From NCBI RefSeq assembly GCF_021155765.1, contig NC_060112.1:14756001-14820000 (forward strand): a stretch of DNA of 64,000 bases. Direction: 5' to 3'. The stretch comes from Diprion similis (taxonomy: Eukaryota > Arthropoda > Insecta > Hymenoptera > Diprionidae). Below are positions 53,100-64,000 of this stretch, in pieces; within the stretch, counting starts at the first letter, position 1, and the number at the start of each line of letters is the position of its first letter. The notes under the pieces were generated by a model. That model was not told the origin of the DNA, did not search any database, and was given only the letters and a program-made list of their open reading frames with translations. The translations under genes and the position numbers were made by a program.

Positions 53100-54665
53100 T
53101 TTTGTGGTTAACTGAAATAATGGTATAGACATGTACGATTAGCTCATTATCGTTACCAGGTTATGAAAATAAAATTTCTTACAAAAAATGCCTGGACATC
53201 TCTCTGATACCCTAGTCCGATTAGTAATTAAAGAACGGTGCGACAAGCTGTGTGAATGATTTATTATGTCAACAGTAAAAAATGGTGCAATTAAAATAGC
53301 CGACAACTTAGCAAATCCATTAACTATTAGTTTAAACGTGTAAAACTTTCGGAGAACGAACACACCCCGTTTTATTCCCGTTTCTTTTCTTCCTACTTAG
53401 ACCGATGTTACCCTAACAAGTTGGCATACCGCATACCGATTCAAACCAACCAAAGGCCAAATAATGGCTTTACCTCACAACAAATAACTTTCGAGTGTGC
53501 AATACTTATGAGTCATGTATGTCACTGTTAAGTTATTCGAATGACAGCTGTCAACCAGCCAACCATTCGCTCACATTGACTACAGCCATAGACCTGCAAA
53601 CAAGTATGATATCCCACGACAAGGTCAAAATGGTTCGATATTGATTTGCTTTCCATGGTTCATCCCTAAACCACAGAAGCAGCACATGTTGTCGATGTCC
53701 ATTTCTTTACAGTGTCGTAGCGAGTGGAGGTGCAACGAAGACGGCACTTAAAAACTATTTATTAGAATAAAATCATATAAAAGGCTTAAAAAATTACGTG
53801 CACCTCGTTCGGTCGCTGAAGACTCACCTTATAGAACACTTATGATAATATATCACTTGGCAGTTTAATTTCAAGCCTTTCAAGAGCTTGTTGTCATCCG
53901 TTGAATTTATTTGTACAGCCACTTTATACAGATTGATGAACTAATCTCTCAGAAATAAGAGGAATTGAAATACGGTATTGTGAAATTTAGAATGATAAAA
54001 TCAATTCCAATTTTCCGCTGTAGATCAGGTACATATGATAGGTAAGTACATAAATATAACAGGTCATACATCTGAATCTTTAATGGTCATTCTATGAAAT
54101 CACCATATTCAGTGAATCCAATAATTTATGGGAATATAATATATCTTAATCGAAAAACGAGAGACGCTTTAACCAAAATTCTGTGATCAATAATCGGTTG
54201 ACGCGTTGACCCGTATATTAGATCTAACATTCTTCTGATCTTGATTATCGACCGTGTTGTAAGGTACTCTTTTACGCTATTATCGACCGTAGAGTAAGGT
54301 ATTCAGCGGCTTTACTTGAATGTTCTAACTATACCCATTGACTGAGGAAACATATTCTCAGTCAACGCCTGGTGTGGAGTAAATAAGAATTGAACGTAAT
54401 TTATTGCCGGTTGATCCCTCGTTACATTCATAAAACTTGTTGAGAAGTGATTCAAATTATTATAATTCTAAATTGGATATGAAAAACGACCGATCACCTG
54501 AATACTAATCTAATCTAGAAACTAATCACCTGAATAACAACTGACCGATCACCTTTATGTGGATTTTCAGGAATCGAAATTTGCAGTGCCAGAGTCAATT
54601 TAGTGGACCCTTTCTGAACTATTTAAACCCTCAGTGCTGCAAAGAAGAGAAATGACCCTTTTTAG
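53100..54665. other. Intergenic region upstream of Par-4-like gene
   Basis: No recognisable exon. Presumed promoter and 5' UTR exon of the Par-4-like gene lie just above 53083. Two short imperfect tandem duplications occur: TTATCGACCGT followed by TAAGGTA at about 54246-54302, and ACCGATCACCT/ATCACCTGAATA at about 54490-54556. Confidence 0.4.
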
Positions 54666-54976
54666 GTAAATTGGAGCCTGAGCCAAGGCAAGATGGAATT
54701 TTAAAAATCATGAGACCGACATGCTTTAAATGTGGATCAATCAATTCATCTATTGATTTGTGTCAATACAGATTAGATGAAGTGGTAAGAATACAATATT
54801 GTATGTACATGTCCTTTCCTGCAGGGAGCCATTGCACCTGCACGCAGGCCGGAGTTTGGAATCTGCACTGACAAACTGCAATAATAAGTATCGTATATAA
54901 CAAATTTCAGATTATGCCTGAAATTATGTACATTGCACCTATCCTTCCTGGAATAGAATGTATTTTTCTGAAGTAA
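54666..54976 (+). CDS. Possible last two exons of an unrecognised gene
   Basis: Exon 54666-54784 follows TTTTTAG and ends GTG|GTAAGA; exon 54911-54976 follows ATTTCAG and ends with TAA. Joined in phase they encode about 60 residues, starting KLEPEPRQDGILKIMRPTCF and including CFKCGSINSSIDLC and a hydrophobic end (MYIAPILPGIECIFLK). AATAAA at 55090-55095 would be a fitting poly(A) signal. I do not recognise the protein and could not find earlier exons; the CxxC is suggestive of metal binding only. It lies directly beside the satellite array and may be a fragment. Confidence 0.3.
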
Positions 54977-55089
54977 TATTCAAACATTCTTTTGCACTTC
55001 TTTGTGTCTTCCACGCTCATACTATTTAGCGACTTGCTGAAGTACTACACAATTACATGTAACACTTGTAATATATTTAGGGCATGTTT

Positions 55090-55095
55090 AATAAA
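55090..55095 (+). promoter_or_regulatory. Candidate poly(A) signal
   Basis: AATAAA 114 bases after the stop codon of the possible exons at 54666-54976, just before the satellite array. Confidence 0.25.
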
Positions 55096-55175
55096 CTGAA
55101 GCTGCAACTTTGAAACTATGAGTTTGTCATTTATCTCCCCCTCCTGGCGGAAAAGTTGGTGAATATTGAATTTGA

Positions 55176-58100
55176 TTCAGCCGTTGCTCGCAGCGTATTG
55201 GGACTGCGCTCAATCAATTCCTCTCGCAAAATTACGTCGGAATAGTGCCTTAATGAATCGATCGCAGCACTTCTCAAAATCGTCGAGATTTTCGCCGAAA
55301 ATCCAAAGGAGTTAGCCTTACTTTTTTGGTCATTTTGGGAGCCGAAGATTTCTCGTCACCGAATCGATTTGTATGACCATTTCTAGAGTAATTCAACCCC
55401 CAGGAACTCAGGAAACAAATCAGAAAAAGCGTAGGTCCAGCAGCAGAGAAATGCCGATGAAAATCATATGTTTTTCGGCCGTAACATTTCAGCTATCGCT
55501 CGCAGCGTATTAGGACTCCGCTCAATCGATTCCTCTCGCAAAATTACGTCGGAATAGCGCCTCAAAAAATCGATCGCAGCACTTCTCAAAATCATCGAAA
55601 TTTTCGCCAAAAATCCAAAGGGGTTAGCCTTACTTTTGTTGTCATTTGCAGAGCCGAAAATTTCTCGTCTCCGAATCGATTTGTATGACCACTTCTGGAG
55701 TAATTCGACCCCCAGGAACTCAGAAGACACATCAAAAAGAGCGTAGGGCAAGCAGCAGAGAAATGCTGATAAAAATCATGAGTTTTTCGGCCGTAACTTT
55801 TCAGCTATCGCTCGCAGCGTATTGGGACTGCGCTTAATCGATTCCTCTCGCAAAATTACGTCGAAATAGCGCCTCAAAGAATCGATCGCGGCACTTCTCA
55901 AAATCGTCGAAATTTTCGCCAAAAATCCAAAGGGGTTAGCCTTACTTTTTTGGTCATTTTCGGAGGCGAAAATTTCTCGTCTCCGAATCGATTTGTACGA
56001 CCATTTCTGAAGTAATTCAACCCCCAGGAACTCAGAAAACACATCGAAAAGAGCGTAGGTCCAGTAGCAGAGAAATGCCGATGAAAATCATGAGTTTTTC
56101 GGCCGTAACTTTTCAGCTATCGCTCGCAGCGTATTGGGACTGCGCTTAATCGATTCCTCTCGCAAAATTACGTCGGAATAGTGCCTCAAAAAATTAATTG
56201 CAGCACTTTCCAAAGTCGTCGAAATTTTCGCCAAAAATCCAAAGGGGTTAGCCTTACTTTTTTGGTCATTTTCGGAGGCGAAAATTTCTCGTCTCCGAAT
56301 CGATTTGTACGACCATTTCTGGAGTAATTCGACCCCCAGGAACTCAGAAAACACATCAAAAAGAGCGTAGGTCCAGCAGCAGAGAAATGCCGATGAAAAT
56401 CATGAGTTTTTCGGCGGTAACTTTTCAGCTATCGCTCGCAGCGTATTTGGACTGCGCTTAATCGATTCCTCTCGCAAAATTACGTCGGAATAGTGCCGCA
56501 AAGAATTAATTGCTGCACTTTCCAAAGTCGTCGAAATTTTCGCCAAAAATCCAAAGGGGTTAGCCTTACTTTTTTGGTCATTTTCGGAGGCGAAAATTTC
56601 TTGTCTCCGAATCGATCTGTACGACCATTTCTGAAGTAATTCGACCCCCAGGAACTCAGAAAACACATCAAAAAGAGCGTAGGTCCAGCAGCAGAGAAAT
56701 GCCGATGAAAATCATGAGTTTTTCGGCCGTAACTTTTCAGCTATCGCTCGCAGCGTATTTGGACTGCGCTTAATCGATTCCTCTCGCAAAATGACGTCGG
56801 AATAGTGCCTCAAAAAATTAATTGCAGCACTTTCCAAAGTCGTCGAAATTTTCGCCAAAAATCCAAAGGGGTTAGCCTTACTTTTTTGGTCATTTTGGAG
56901 GCAAAAATTTCTCGTCTCCGAATCGATTTGTACGACCATTTCTGAAGTAATTCGACCCCCAGGAACTCAGAAAACACATCAAAAAGAGCGTAGGTCCAGC
57001 AGCAGAGAAATGCCGATGAAAATCATGAGTTTTTCGGCCGTAACTTTTCAGCTATCGCTCGCAGCGTATTGGGGCTGCGCCTAATCGATTCCTCTCGCAA
57101 AATTACGTCGGAATAGTGCCTCAAAAAATTAATTGCAGCACTTTCCAAAGTCGTCGAAATTTTCGCCAAAAATCCAAAGGGGTTAGCCTTACTTTTTTGG
57201 TCATTTTCGGAGGCGAAAATTTCTTGTCTCCGAATCGATTTGTACGACCATTTCTGAAGTAATTCGACCCCCAGGAACTCAGAAAACACATCAAAAAGAG
57301 CGTAGGTCCAGCAGCAGAGAAATGCCGATGAAAATCATGAGTTTTTCGGCCGTAACTTTTCAGCTATCGCTCGCAGCGTATTGGGACTGCGCTTAATCGA
57401 TTCCTCTCGCAAAATGACGTCGGAATAGTGCCTCAAAAAATTAATTGCAGCACTTTCCAAAGTCGTCGAAATTTTCGCCAAAAATCCAAAGGGGTTAGCC
57501 TTACTTTTTCGGTCATTTTCGGAGCCGAAAATTTGTCCTCTCTGAATCGATTTGTATGACTACTTCCAGAGTAATTTGACCCCCAGCAACTCAGAAAACA
57601 CTTCAAAAAGAGTGTAGGTCCAGCAGCAGAGAAATGTCGATGAAAATCATGAGTTTTTCGGCCGTAACTTTTCAGCTATCGCTCGCAGCGTATTGGGACT
57701 GCGCTTAATCGATTCCTCTCGCAAAATTACGTCGGAATAGTGCCTCAAAGAATTAATTGCAGCACTTTCCAAAGTCGTCGAAATTCTCGCCAAAAATCCA
57801 AAGGGGTTAGCCTTACTTTTTTTGGTCATTTTCGGAGGCGAAAATTTCTCGTCTCCGAATCGATTTGTACGACCATTTCCGAAGTAATTTGACCCCCAGG
57901 AACTCAGAAAACACATCAAAAAGAGCGTAGGTCCAGCAGCAGAGAAATGCCGATGAAAATCATGAGTTTTTCGGCCGTAACTTTTCAGCTATCGCTCGCA
58001 GCGTATTGGGACTGCGCTTAATCGATTCCTCTCGCAAAATTACGTCGGAATAGTGCCTCAAAAAATTGATTGCAGCACTTTCCAAAGTCGTCGAAATTTT

Positions 58101-61100
58101 CGCCAAAAATCCAAAGGGGTTAGCCTTACTTTTTTGGTCATTTTCGGAGGCGAAAATTTCTTGTCTCCGAATCGATTTGTACGACCATTTCTGAAGTAAT
58201 TCGACCCCCAGGAACTCAGAAAACACATCAAAAAGAGCGTAGGTCCAGCAGCAGAGAAATGCCGATGAAAATCATGAGTTTTTCGGCCGTAACTTTTCAG
58301 CTATCGCTCGCAGCGTATTGGGACTGCGCTTAATCGATTCCTCTCGCAAAATGACGTCGGAATAGTGCCTCAAAAAATTAATTGCAGCACTTTCCAAAGT
58401 CGTCGAAATTTTCGCCAAAAATCCAAAGGGGTTAGCCTTACTTTTTCGGTCATTTTCGGAGCCGAAAATTTGTCCTCTCTGAATCGATTTGTATGACTAC
58501 TTCCAGAGTAATTTGACCCCCAGCAACTCAGAAAACACTTCAAAAAGAGTGTAGGTCCAGCAGCAGAGAAATGTCGATGAAAATCATGAGTTTTTCGGCC
58601 GTAACTTTTCAGCTATCGCTCGCAGCGTATTGGGACTGCGCTTAATCGATTCCTCTCGCAAAATTACGTCGGAATAGTGCCTCAAAGAATTAATTGCAGC
58701 ACTTTCCAAAGTCGTCGAAATTCTCGCCAAAAATCCAAAGGGGTTAGCCTTACTTTTTTTGGTCATTTTCGGAGGCGAAAATTTCTCGTCTCCGAATCGA
58801 TTTGTACGACCATTTCCGAAGTAATTTGACCCCCAGGAACTCAGAAAACACATCAAAAAGAGCGTAGGTCCAGCAGCAGAGAAATGCCGATGAAAATCAT
58901 GAGTTTTTCGGCCGTAACTTTTCAGCTATCGCTCGCAGCGTATTGGGACTGCGCTTAATCGATTCCTCTCGCAAAATTACGTCGGAATAGTGCCTCAAAA
59001 AATTGATTGCAGCACTTTCCAAAGTCGTCGAAATTTTCGCCAAAAATCCAAAGGGGTTAGCCTTACTTTTTTGGTCATTTTCGGAGGCGAAAATTTCTCG
59101 TCTCCGAATCGATTTGTACGACCATTTCTGAAGTAATTCGACCCCCAGGAACTCAGAAAACACATCAAAAAGAGCGTAGGTCCAGCAGCAGAAAAATGCC
59201 GATGAAAATCATGAGTTTTTCGGCCGTAACTTTTCAGCTATCGCTCGCAGCGTATTGGGACTGCGCTTAATCGATTCCTCTCGCAAAATTACGTCGGAAT
59301 AGTGCCTCAAAAAATTAATTGCAGCACTTTCCAAAGTCGTCGAAATTTTCGCCAAAAATCCAAAGGGGTTAGCCTTACTTTTTTGGTCATTTTCGGAGGC
59401 GAAAATTTCTCGTCTCCGAATCGATTTGTACGACCATTTCTGAAGTAATTCGACCCCCAGGAACTCAGAAAACACATCAAAAAGAGCGTAGGTCCAGCAG
59501 CAGAGAAATGCCGATGAAAATCATGAGTTTTTCGGCCGTAACTTTTCAGCTATCGCTCGCAGCGTATTGGGACTGCGCTTAATCGATTCCTCTCGCAAAA
59601 TTACGTCGGAATAGTGCCTCAAAGAATTAATTGCAGCACTTTCCAAAGTCGTCGAAATTTTCGCCAAAAATCCAAAGGGGTTAGCCTTACTTTTTTTGGT
59701 CATTTTCGGAGGCGAAAATTTCTCGTCTCCGAATCAATTTGTACGACCATTTCCGAAGTAATTTGACCCCCAGGAACTTAGAAAACACATCAAAAAGAGC
59801 GTAGGTCCAGCAGCAGAGAAATGCCGATAAAAATCATGAGTTTTTCGGCCGTAACTTTTCAGCTATCGCTCGCAGCGTATTGGGACTGCGCTTAATCGAT
59901 TCCTCTCGCAAAATTACGTCGGAATAGTGCCTCAAAAAATTAATTGCAGCACTTTCCAAAGTCGTCGAAATTTTCGCCAAAAATCCAAAGGGGTTAGCCT
60001 TACTTTTTTGGTCATTTTCGGAGGCGAAAATTTCTCGTCTCCGAATCGATTTGTACGACCATTTCTGAAGTAATTCGACCCCCAGGAACTCAGAAAACAC
60101 ATCAAAAAGAGCGTAGGTCCAGCAGCAGAGAAATGCCGATGAAAATCATGAGTTTTTCGGCCGTAACTTTTCAGCTATCGCTCGCAGCGTATTGGGACTG
60201 CGCTTAATCGATTCCTCTCGCAAAATTACGTCGGAATAGTGCCTCAAAAAATTAATTGCAGCACTTTCCAAAGTCGTCGAAATTTTCGCCAAAAATCCAA
60301 AGGGGTTAGCCTTACTTTTTTGGTCATTTTCGGAGGCGAAAATTTCTCGTCTCCGAATCGATTTGTACGACCATTTCTGAAGTAATTCGACCCCCAGGAA
60401 CTCAGAAAACACATCAAAAAGAGCGTAGGTCCAGCAGCAGAGAAATGCCGATGAAAATCATGAGTTTTTCGGCCGTAACTTTTCAGCTATCGCTCGCAGC
60501 GTATTTGGACTGCGCTTAATCGATTCCTCTCGCAAAATTACGTCGGAATAGTGCCGCAAAGAATTAATTGCTGCACTTTCCAAAGTCGTCGAAATTTTCG
60601 CCAAAAATCCAAAGGGGTTAGCCTTACTTTTTTGGTCATTTTCGGAGGCGAAAATTTCTTGTCTCCGAATCGATCTGTACGACCATTTCTGAAGTAATTC
60701 GACCCCCAGGAACTCAGAAAACACATCAAAAAGAGCGTAGGTCCAGCAGCAGAGAAATGCCGATGAAAATCATGAGTTTTTCGGCCGTAACTTTTCAGCT
60801 ATCGCTCGCAGCGTATTTGGACTGCGCTTAATCGATTCCTCTCGCAAAATGACGTCGGAATAGTGCCTCAAAAAATTAATTGCAGCACTTTCCAAAGTCG
60901 TCGAAATTTTCGCCAAAAATCCAAAGGGGTTAGCCTTACTTTTTTGGTCATTTTCGGAGGCGAAAATTTCTTGTCTCCGAATCGATTTGTACGACCATTT
61001 CTGAAGTAATTCGACCCCCAGGAACTCAGAAAACACATCAAAAAGAGCGTAGGTCCAGCAGCAGAGAAATGCCGATGAGAATCATGAGTTTTTCGGCCGT

Positions 61101-64000
61101 AACTTTTCAGCTATCGCTCGCAGCGTATAGGGACTGCGCTTAATCGATTCCTCTCGCAAAATGACGTCGGAATAGTGCCTCAAAAAATTAATTGCAGCAC
61201 TTTCCAAAGTCGTCGAAATTTTCGCCAAAAATCCAAAGGGGTTAGCCTTACTTTTTCGGTCATTTTCAGAGCCGAAAATTTGTCCTCTCTGAATCGATTT
61301 GTATGACTACTTCCAGAGTAATTTGACCCCCAGCAACTCAGAAAACACTTCAAAAAGAGTGTAGGTCCAGCAGCAGAGAAATGTCGATGAAAATCATGAG
61401 TTTTTCGGCCGTAACTTTTCAGCTATCGCTCGCAGCGTATTGGGACTGCGCTTAATCGATTCCTCCCGCAAAATTACGTCGGAATAGTGCCTCAAAGAAT
61501 TAATTGCAGCACTTTCCAAAGTCGTCGAAATTCTCGCCAAAAATCCAAAGGGGTTAGCCTTACTTTTTTTGGTCATTTTCGGAGGCGAAAATTTCTCGTC
61601 TCCGAATCGATTTGTACGACCATTTCCGAAGTAATTTGACCCCCAGGAACTCAGAAAACACATCAAAAAGAGCGTAGGTTGAGCAGCAGAGAAATGCCGA
61701 TGAAAATCATGAGTTTTTCGGCCGTAACTTTTCAGCTATCGCTCGCAGCGTATTGGGACTGCGCTTAATCGATTCCTCTCGCAAAATTACGTCGGAATAG
61801 TGCCTCAAAAAATTAATTGCAGCACTTTCCAAAGTCGTCGAAATTTTCGCCAAAAATCCAAAGGGGTTAGCCTTACTTTTTCGGTCATTTTCGGAGCCGA
61901 AAATTTGTCCTCTCCGAATCGATTTGTATCACTTCTTCCAGAGTAATTTGACCCCCAGGAACTCAGAAAACACATCAAAAAGAGCGTAGGTCCAGCAGCA
62001 GAGAAATGCCGATGAAAATCATGAGTTTTTCGGCCGTAACTTTTCAGCTATCGCTCGCAGCGTATTGGGGCTGCGCCTAATCGATTCCTCTCGCAAAATT
62101 ACGTCGGAATAGTGCCTCAAAAAATTAATTGCAGCACTTTCCAAAGTCGTCGAAATTTTCGCCAAAAATCCAAAGGGGTTAGCCTTACTTTTTTGGTCAT
62201 TTTCGGAGGCGAAAATTTCTTGTCTCCGAATCGATTTGTACGACCATTTCTGAAGTAATTCGACCCCCAGGAACTCAGAAAACACATCAAAAAGAGCGTA
62301 GGTCCAGCAGCAGAGAAATGCCGATGAAAATCATGAGTTTTTCGGCCGTAACTTTTCAGCTATCGCTCGCAGCGTATTGGGACTGCGCTTAATCGATTCC
62401 TCTCGCAAAATGACGTCGGAATAGTGCCTCAAAAAATTAATTGCAGCACTTTCCAAAGTCGTCGAAATTTTCGCCAAAAATCCAAAGGGGTTAGCCTTAC
62501 TTTTTCGGTCATTTTCGGAGCCGAAAATTTGTCCTCTCTGAATCGATTTGCATGACTACTTCCAGAGTAATTTGACCCCCAGCAACTCAGAAAACACTTC
62601 AAAAAGAGTGTAGGTCCAGCAGCAGAGAAATGTCGATGAAAATCATGAGTTTTTCGGCCGTAACTTTTCAGCTATCGCTCGCAGCGTATTGGGACTGCGC
62701 TTAATCGATTCCTCTCGCAAAATTACGTCGGAATAGTGCCTCAAAGAATTAATTGCAGCACTTTCCAAAGTCGTCGAAATTTTCGCCAAAAATCCAAAGG
62801 GGTTAGCCTTACTTTTTTGGTCATTTTCGGAGGCGAAAATTTCTCGTCTCCGAATCGATTTGTACGACCATTTCTGAAGTAATTCGACCCCCAGGAACTC
62901 AGAAAACACATCAAAAAGAGCGTAGGTCCAGCAGCAGAGAAATGCCGATGAAAATCATGAGTTTTTCGGCCGTAACTTTTCAGCTATCGCTCGCAGCGTA
63001 TTGGGACTGCGCTTAATCGATTCCTCTCGCAAAATTACGTCGGAATAGTGCCTCAAAGAATTAATTGCAGCACTTTCCAAAGTCGTCGAAATTCTCGCCA
63101 AAAATCCAAAGGGGTTAGCCTTACTTTTTTTGGTCATTTTCGGAGGCGAAAATTTCTCGTCTCCGAATCGATTTGTACGACCATTTCCGAAGTAATTTGA
63201 CCCCCAGGAACTCAGAAAACACATCAAAAAGAGCGTAGGTCCAGCAGCAGAGAAATGCCGATGAAAATCATGAGTTTTTCGGCCGTAACTTTTCAGCTAT
63301 CGCTCGCAGCGTATTGGGACTGCGCTTAATCGATTCCTCTCGCAAAATTACGTCGGAATAGTGCCTCAAAAAATTAATTGCAGCACTTTCCAAAGTCGTC
63401 GAAATTTTCGCCAAAAATCCAAAGGGGTTAGCCTTACTTTTTTGGTCATTTTCGGAGGCGAAAATTTCTCGTCTCCGAATCGATTTGTACGACCATTTCT
63501 GAAGTAATTCGACCCCCAGGAACTCAGAAAACACATCAAAAAGAGCGTAGGTCCAGCAGCAGAGAAATGCCGATGAAAATCATGAGTTTTTCGGCCGTAA
63601 CTTTTCAGCTATCGCTCGCAGCGTATTGGGACTGCGCTTAATCGATTCCTCTCGCAAAATTACGTCGGAATAGTGCCTCAAAAAATTAATTGCAGCACTT
63701 TCCAAAGTCGTCGAAATTTTCGCCAAAAATCCAAAGGGGTTAGCCTTACTTTTTTGGTCATTTTCGGAGGCGAAAATTTCTCGTCTCCGAATCGATTTGT
63801 ACGACCATTTCTGAAGAAATTCGACCCCCAGGAACTCAGAAAACACATCAAAAAGAGCGTAGGTCCAGCAGCAGAGAAATGCCGATGAAAATCATGAGTT
63901 TTTCGGCCGTAACTTTTCAGCTATCGCTCGCAGCGTATTGGGACTGCGCTTAATCGATTCCTCTCGCAAAATTACGTCGGAATAGTGCCTCAAAGAATTA
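55176..64000. repeat. Satellite array, 312-bp unit, about 28 copies, continuing past the window
   Basis: Head-to-tail units recur every 312 bases (some 311 or 313); landmarks in each are TTTTTCGGCCGTAACTTTTC, TCGCTCGCAGCGTATTGGGA, CCAAAGGGGTTAGCCTTAC and GACCCCCAGGAACTCAG. Units next to the left border (55176-56000) are the most diverged and inner ones nearly identical, the usual picture of an array homogenised by unequal exchange. Variant units recur in order: the type with GAAAATTTGTCCTCTC at 57335, 58272, 61082, 61707 and 62331, giving a three-unit higher-order repeat of about 937 bp (57335-58271 and 58272-59208). The unit with CCGCAAAGAATTAATTGCTG recurs at 56400 and 60458 (13 units apart). 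A dyad TTCGGAG...CTCCGAA is found in most units. On the minus strand most units keep an 88-codon frame open; 312 is a multiple of three so the frame is in register across units, with one TGA per unit. Confidence 0.97.

Noticed and set aside
55464-63846. Series of 88-90-residue frames as a protein-coding gene family
   Set aside because: They are tandem satellite units; some are frameshifted or stopped and there is no promoter, splice or poly(A) context. Kept only as a finding.
55176-64000. CRISPR array
   Set aside because: Units are contiguous 312-bp satellites without short repeats and unique spacers, in a eukaryotic genome.

Overview
The window reads as nuclear DNA of an insect, most likely a hymenopteran (order inferred only from the general look of the proteins and the AT-rich, CpG-tolerant base composition; species not determinable). 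Evidence for an insect: a complete multi-exon shade-type ecdysone 20-monooxygenase (CYP314A1), a slalom/PAPST1-type PAPS transporter, spliced genes with canonical GT-AG junctions, insect DNA-transposon relics and a long satellite array. There are no bacterial features.

Layout. 144-7031 (minus): an eight-exon phospholipase D3/4-like gene that looks dead or dying (in-frame TGA, Asp-to-Tyr in one HKD motif, loss of several Trp codons). Its introns carry a 918-bp TA-flanked DNA-transposon remnant with a PHD-like transposase tail (2502-3419) and a duplicated non-LTR-like 3' end around a TTTA microsatellite (3775-4590). 9366-11030 (plus): decayed P-element-like transposase beginning with an intact THAP domain. 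12038-16262 (plus): complete eight-exon PAPS transporter (slalom), with a foldback element of about 730 bp in its last intron. 17977-18408 (minus): single-exon TMEM216-like ciliary transition-zone protein. 18.4-41.4 kb: a long gene-free stretch with microsatellites, two small inverted-repeat elements (23757-23945 and 25587-25842) and one possible untranslated first exon near 29.6-29.83 kb. 41524-48521 (plus): complete ten-exon shade (CYP314A1). 50910-53068 (minus): seven-exon Par-4/PAWR homologue. 54666-54976 (plus): two possible terminal exons of an unknown gene. 55176 to the window end: about 28 copies of a 312-bp tandem satellite with higher-order structure; the array runs off the edge.

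The genes are independent eukaryotic transcription units, not an operon. Slalom supplies PAPS to the Golgi for sulfation, TMEM216 acts at the base of cilia, shade makes 20-hydroxyecdysone, Par-4 is a leucine-zipper regulator. No dedicated multi-gene system is visible. The most notable items are the satellite whose period is a multiple of three and keeps a long minus-strand frame open, the inactivated PLD copy, and the chain of distinct DNA-transposon relics between them. Exon borders were placed by eye from splice consensus, codon phase and remembered family conservation; no alignment was run.
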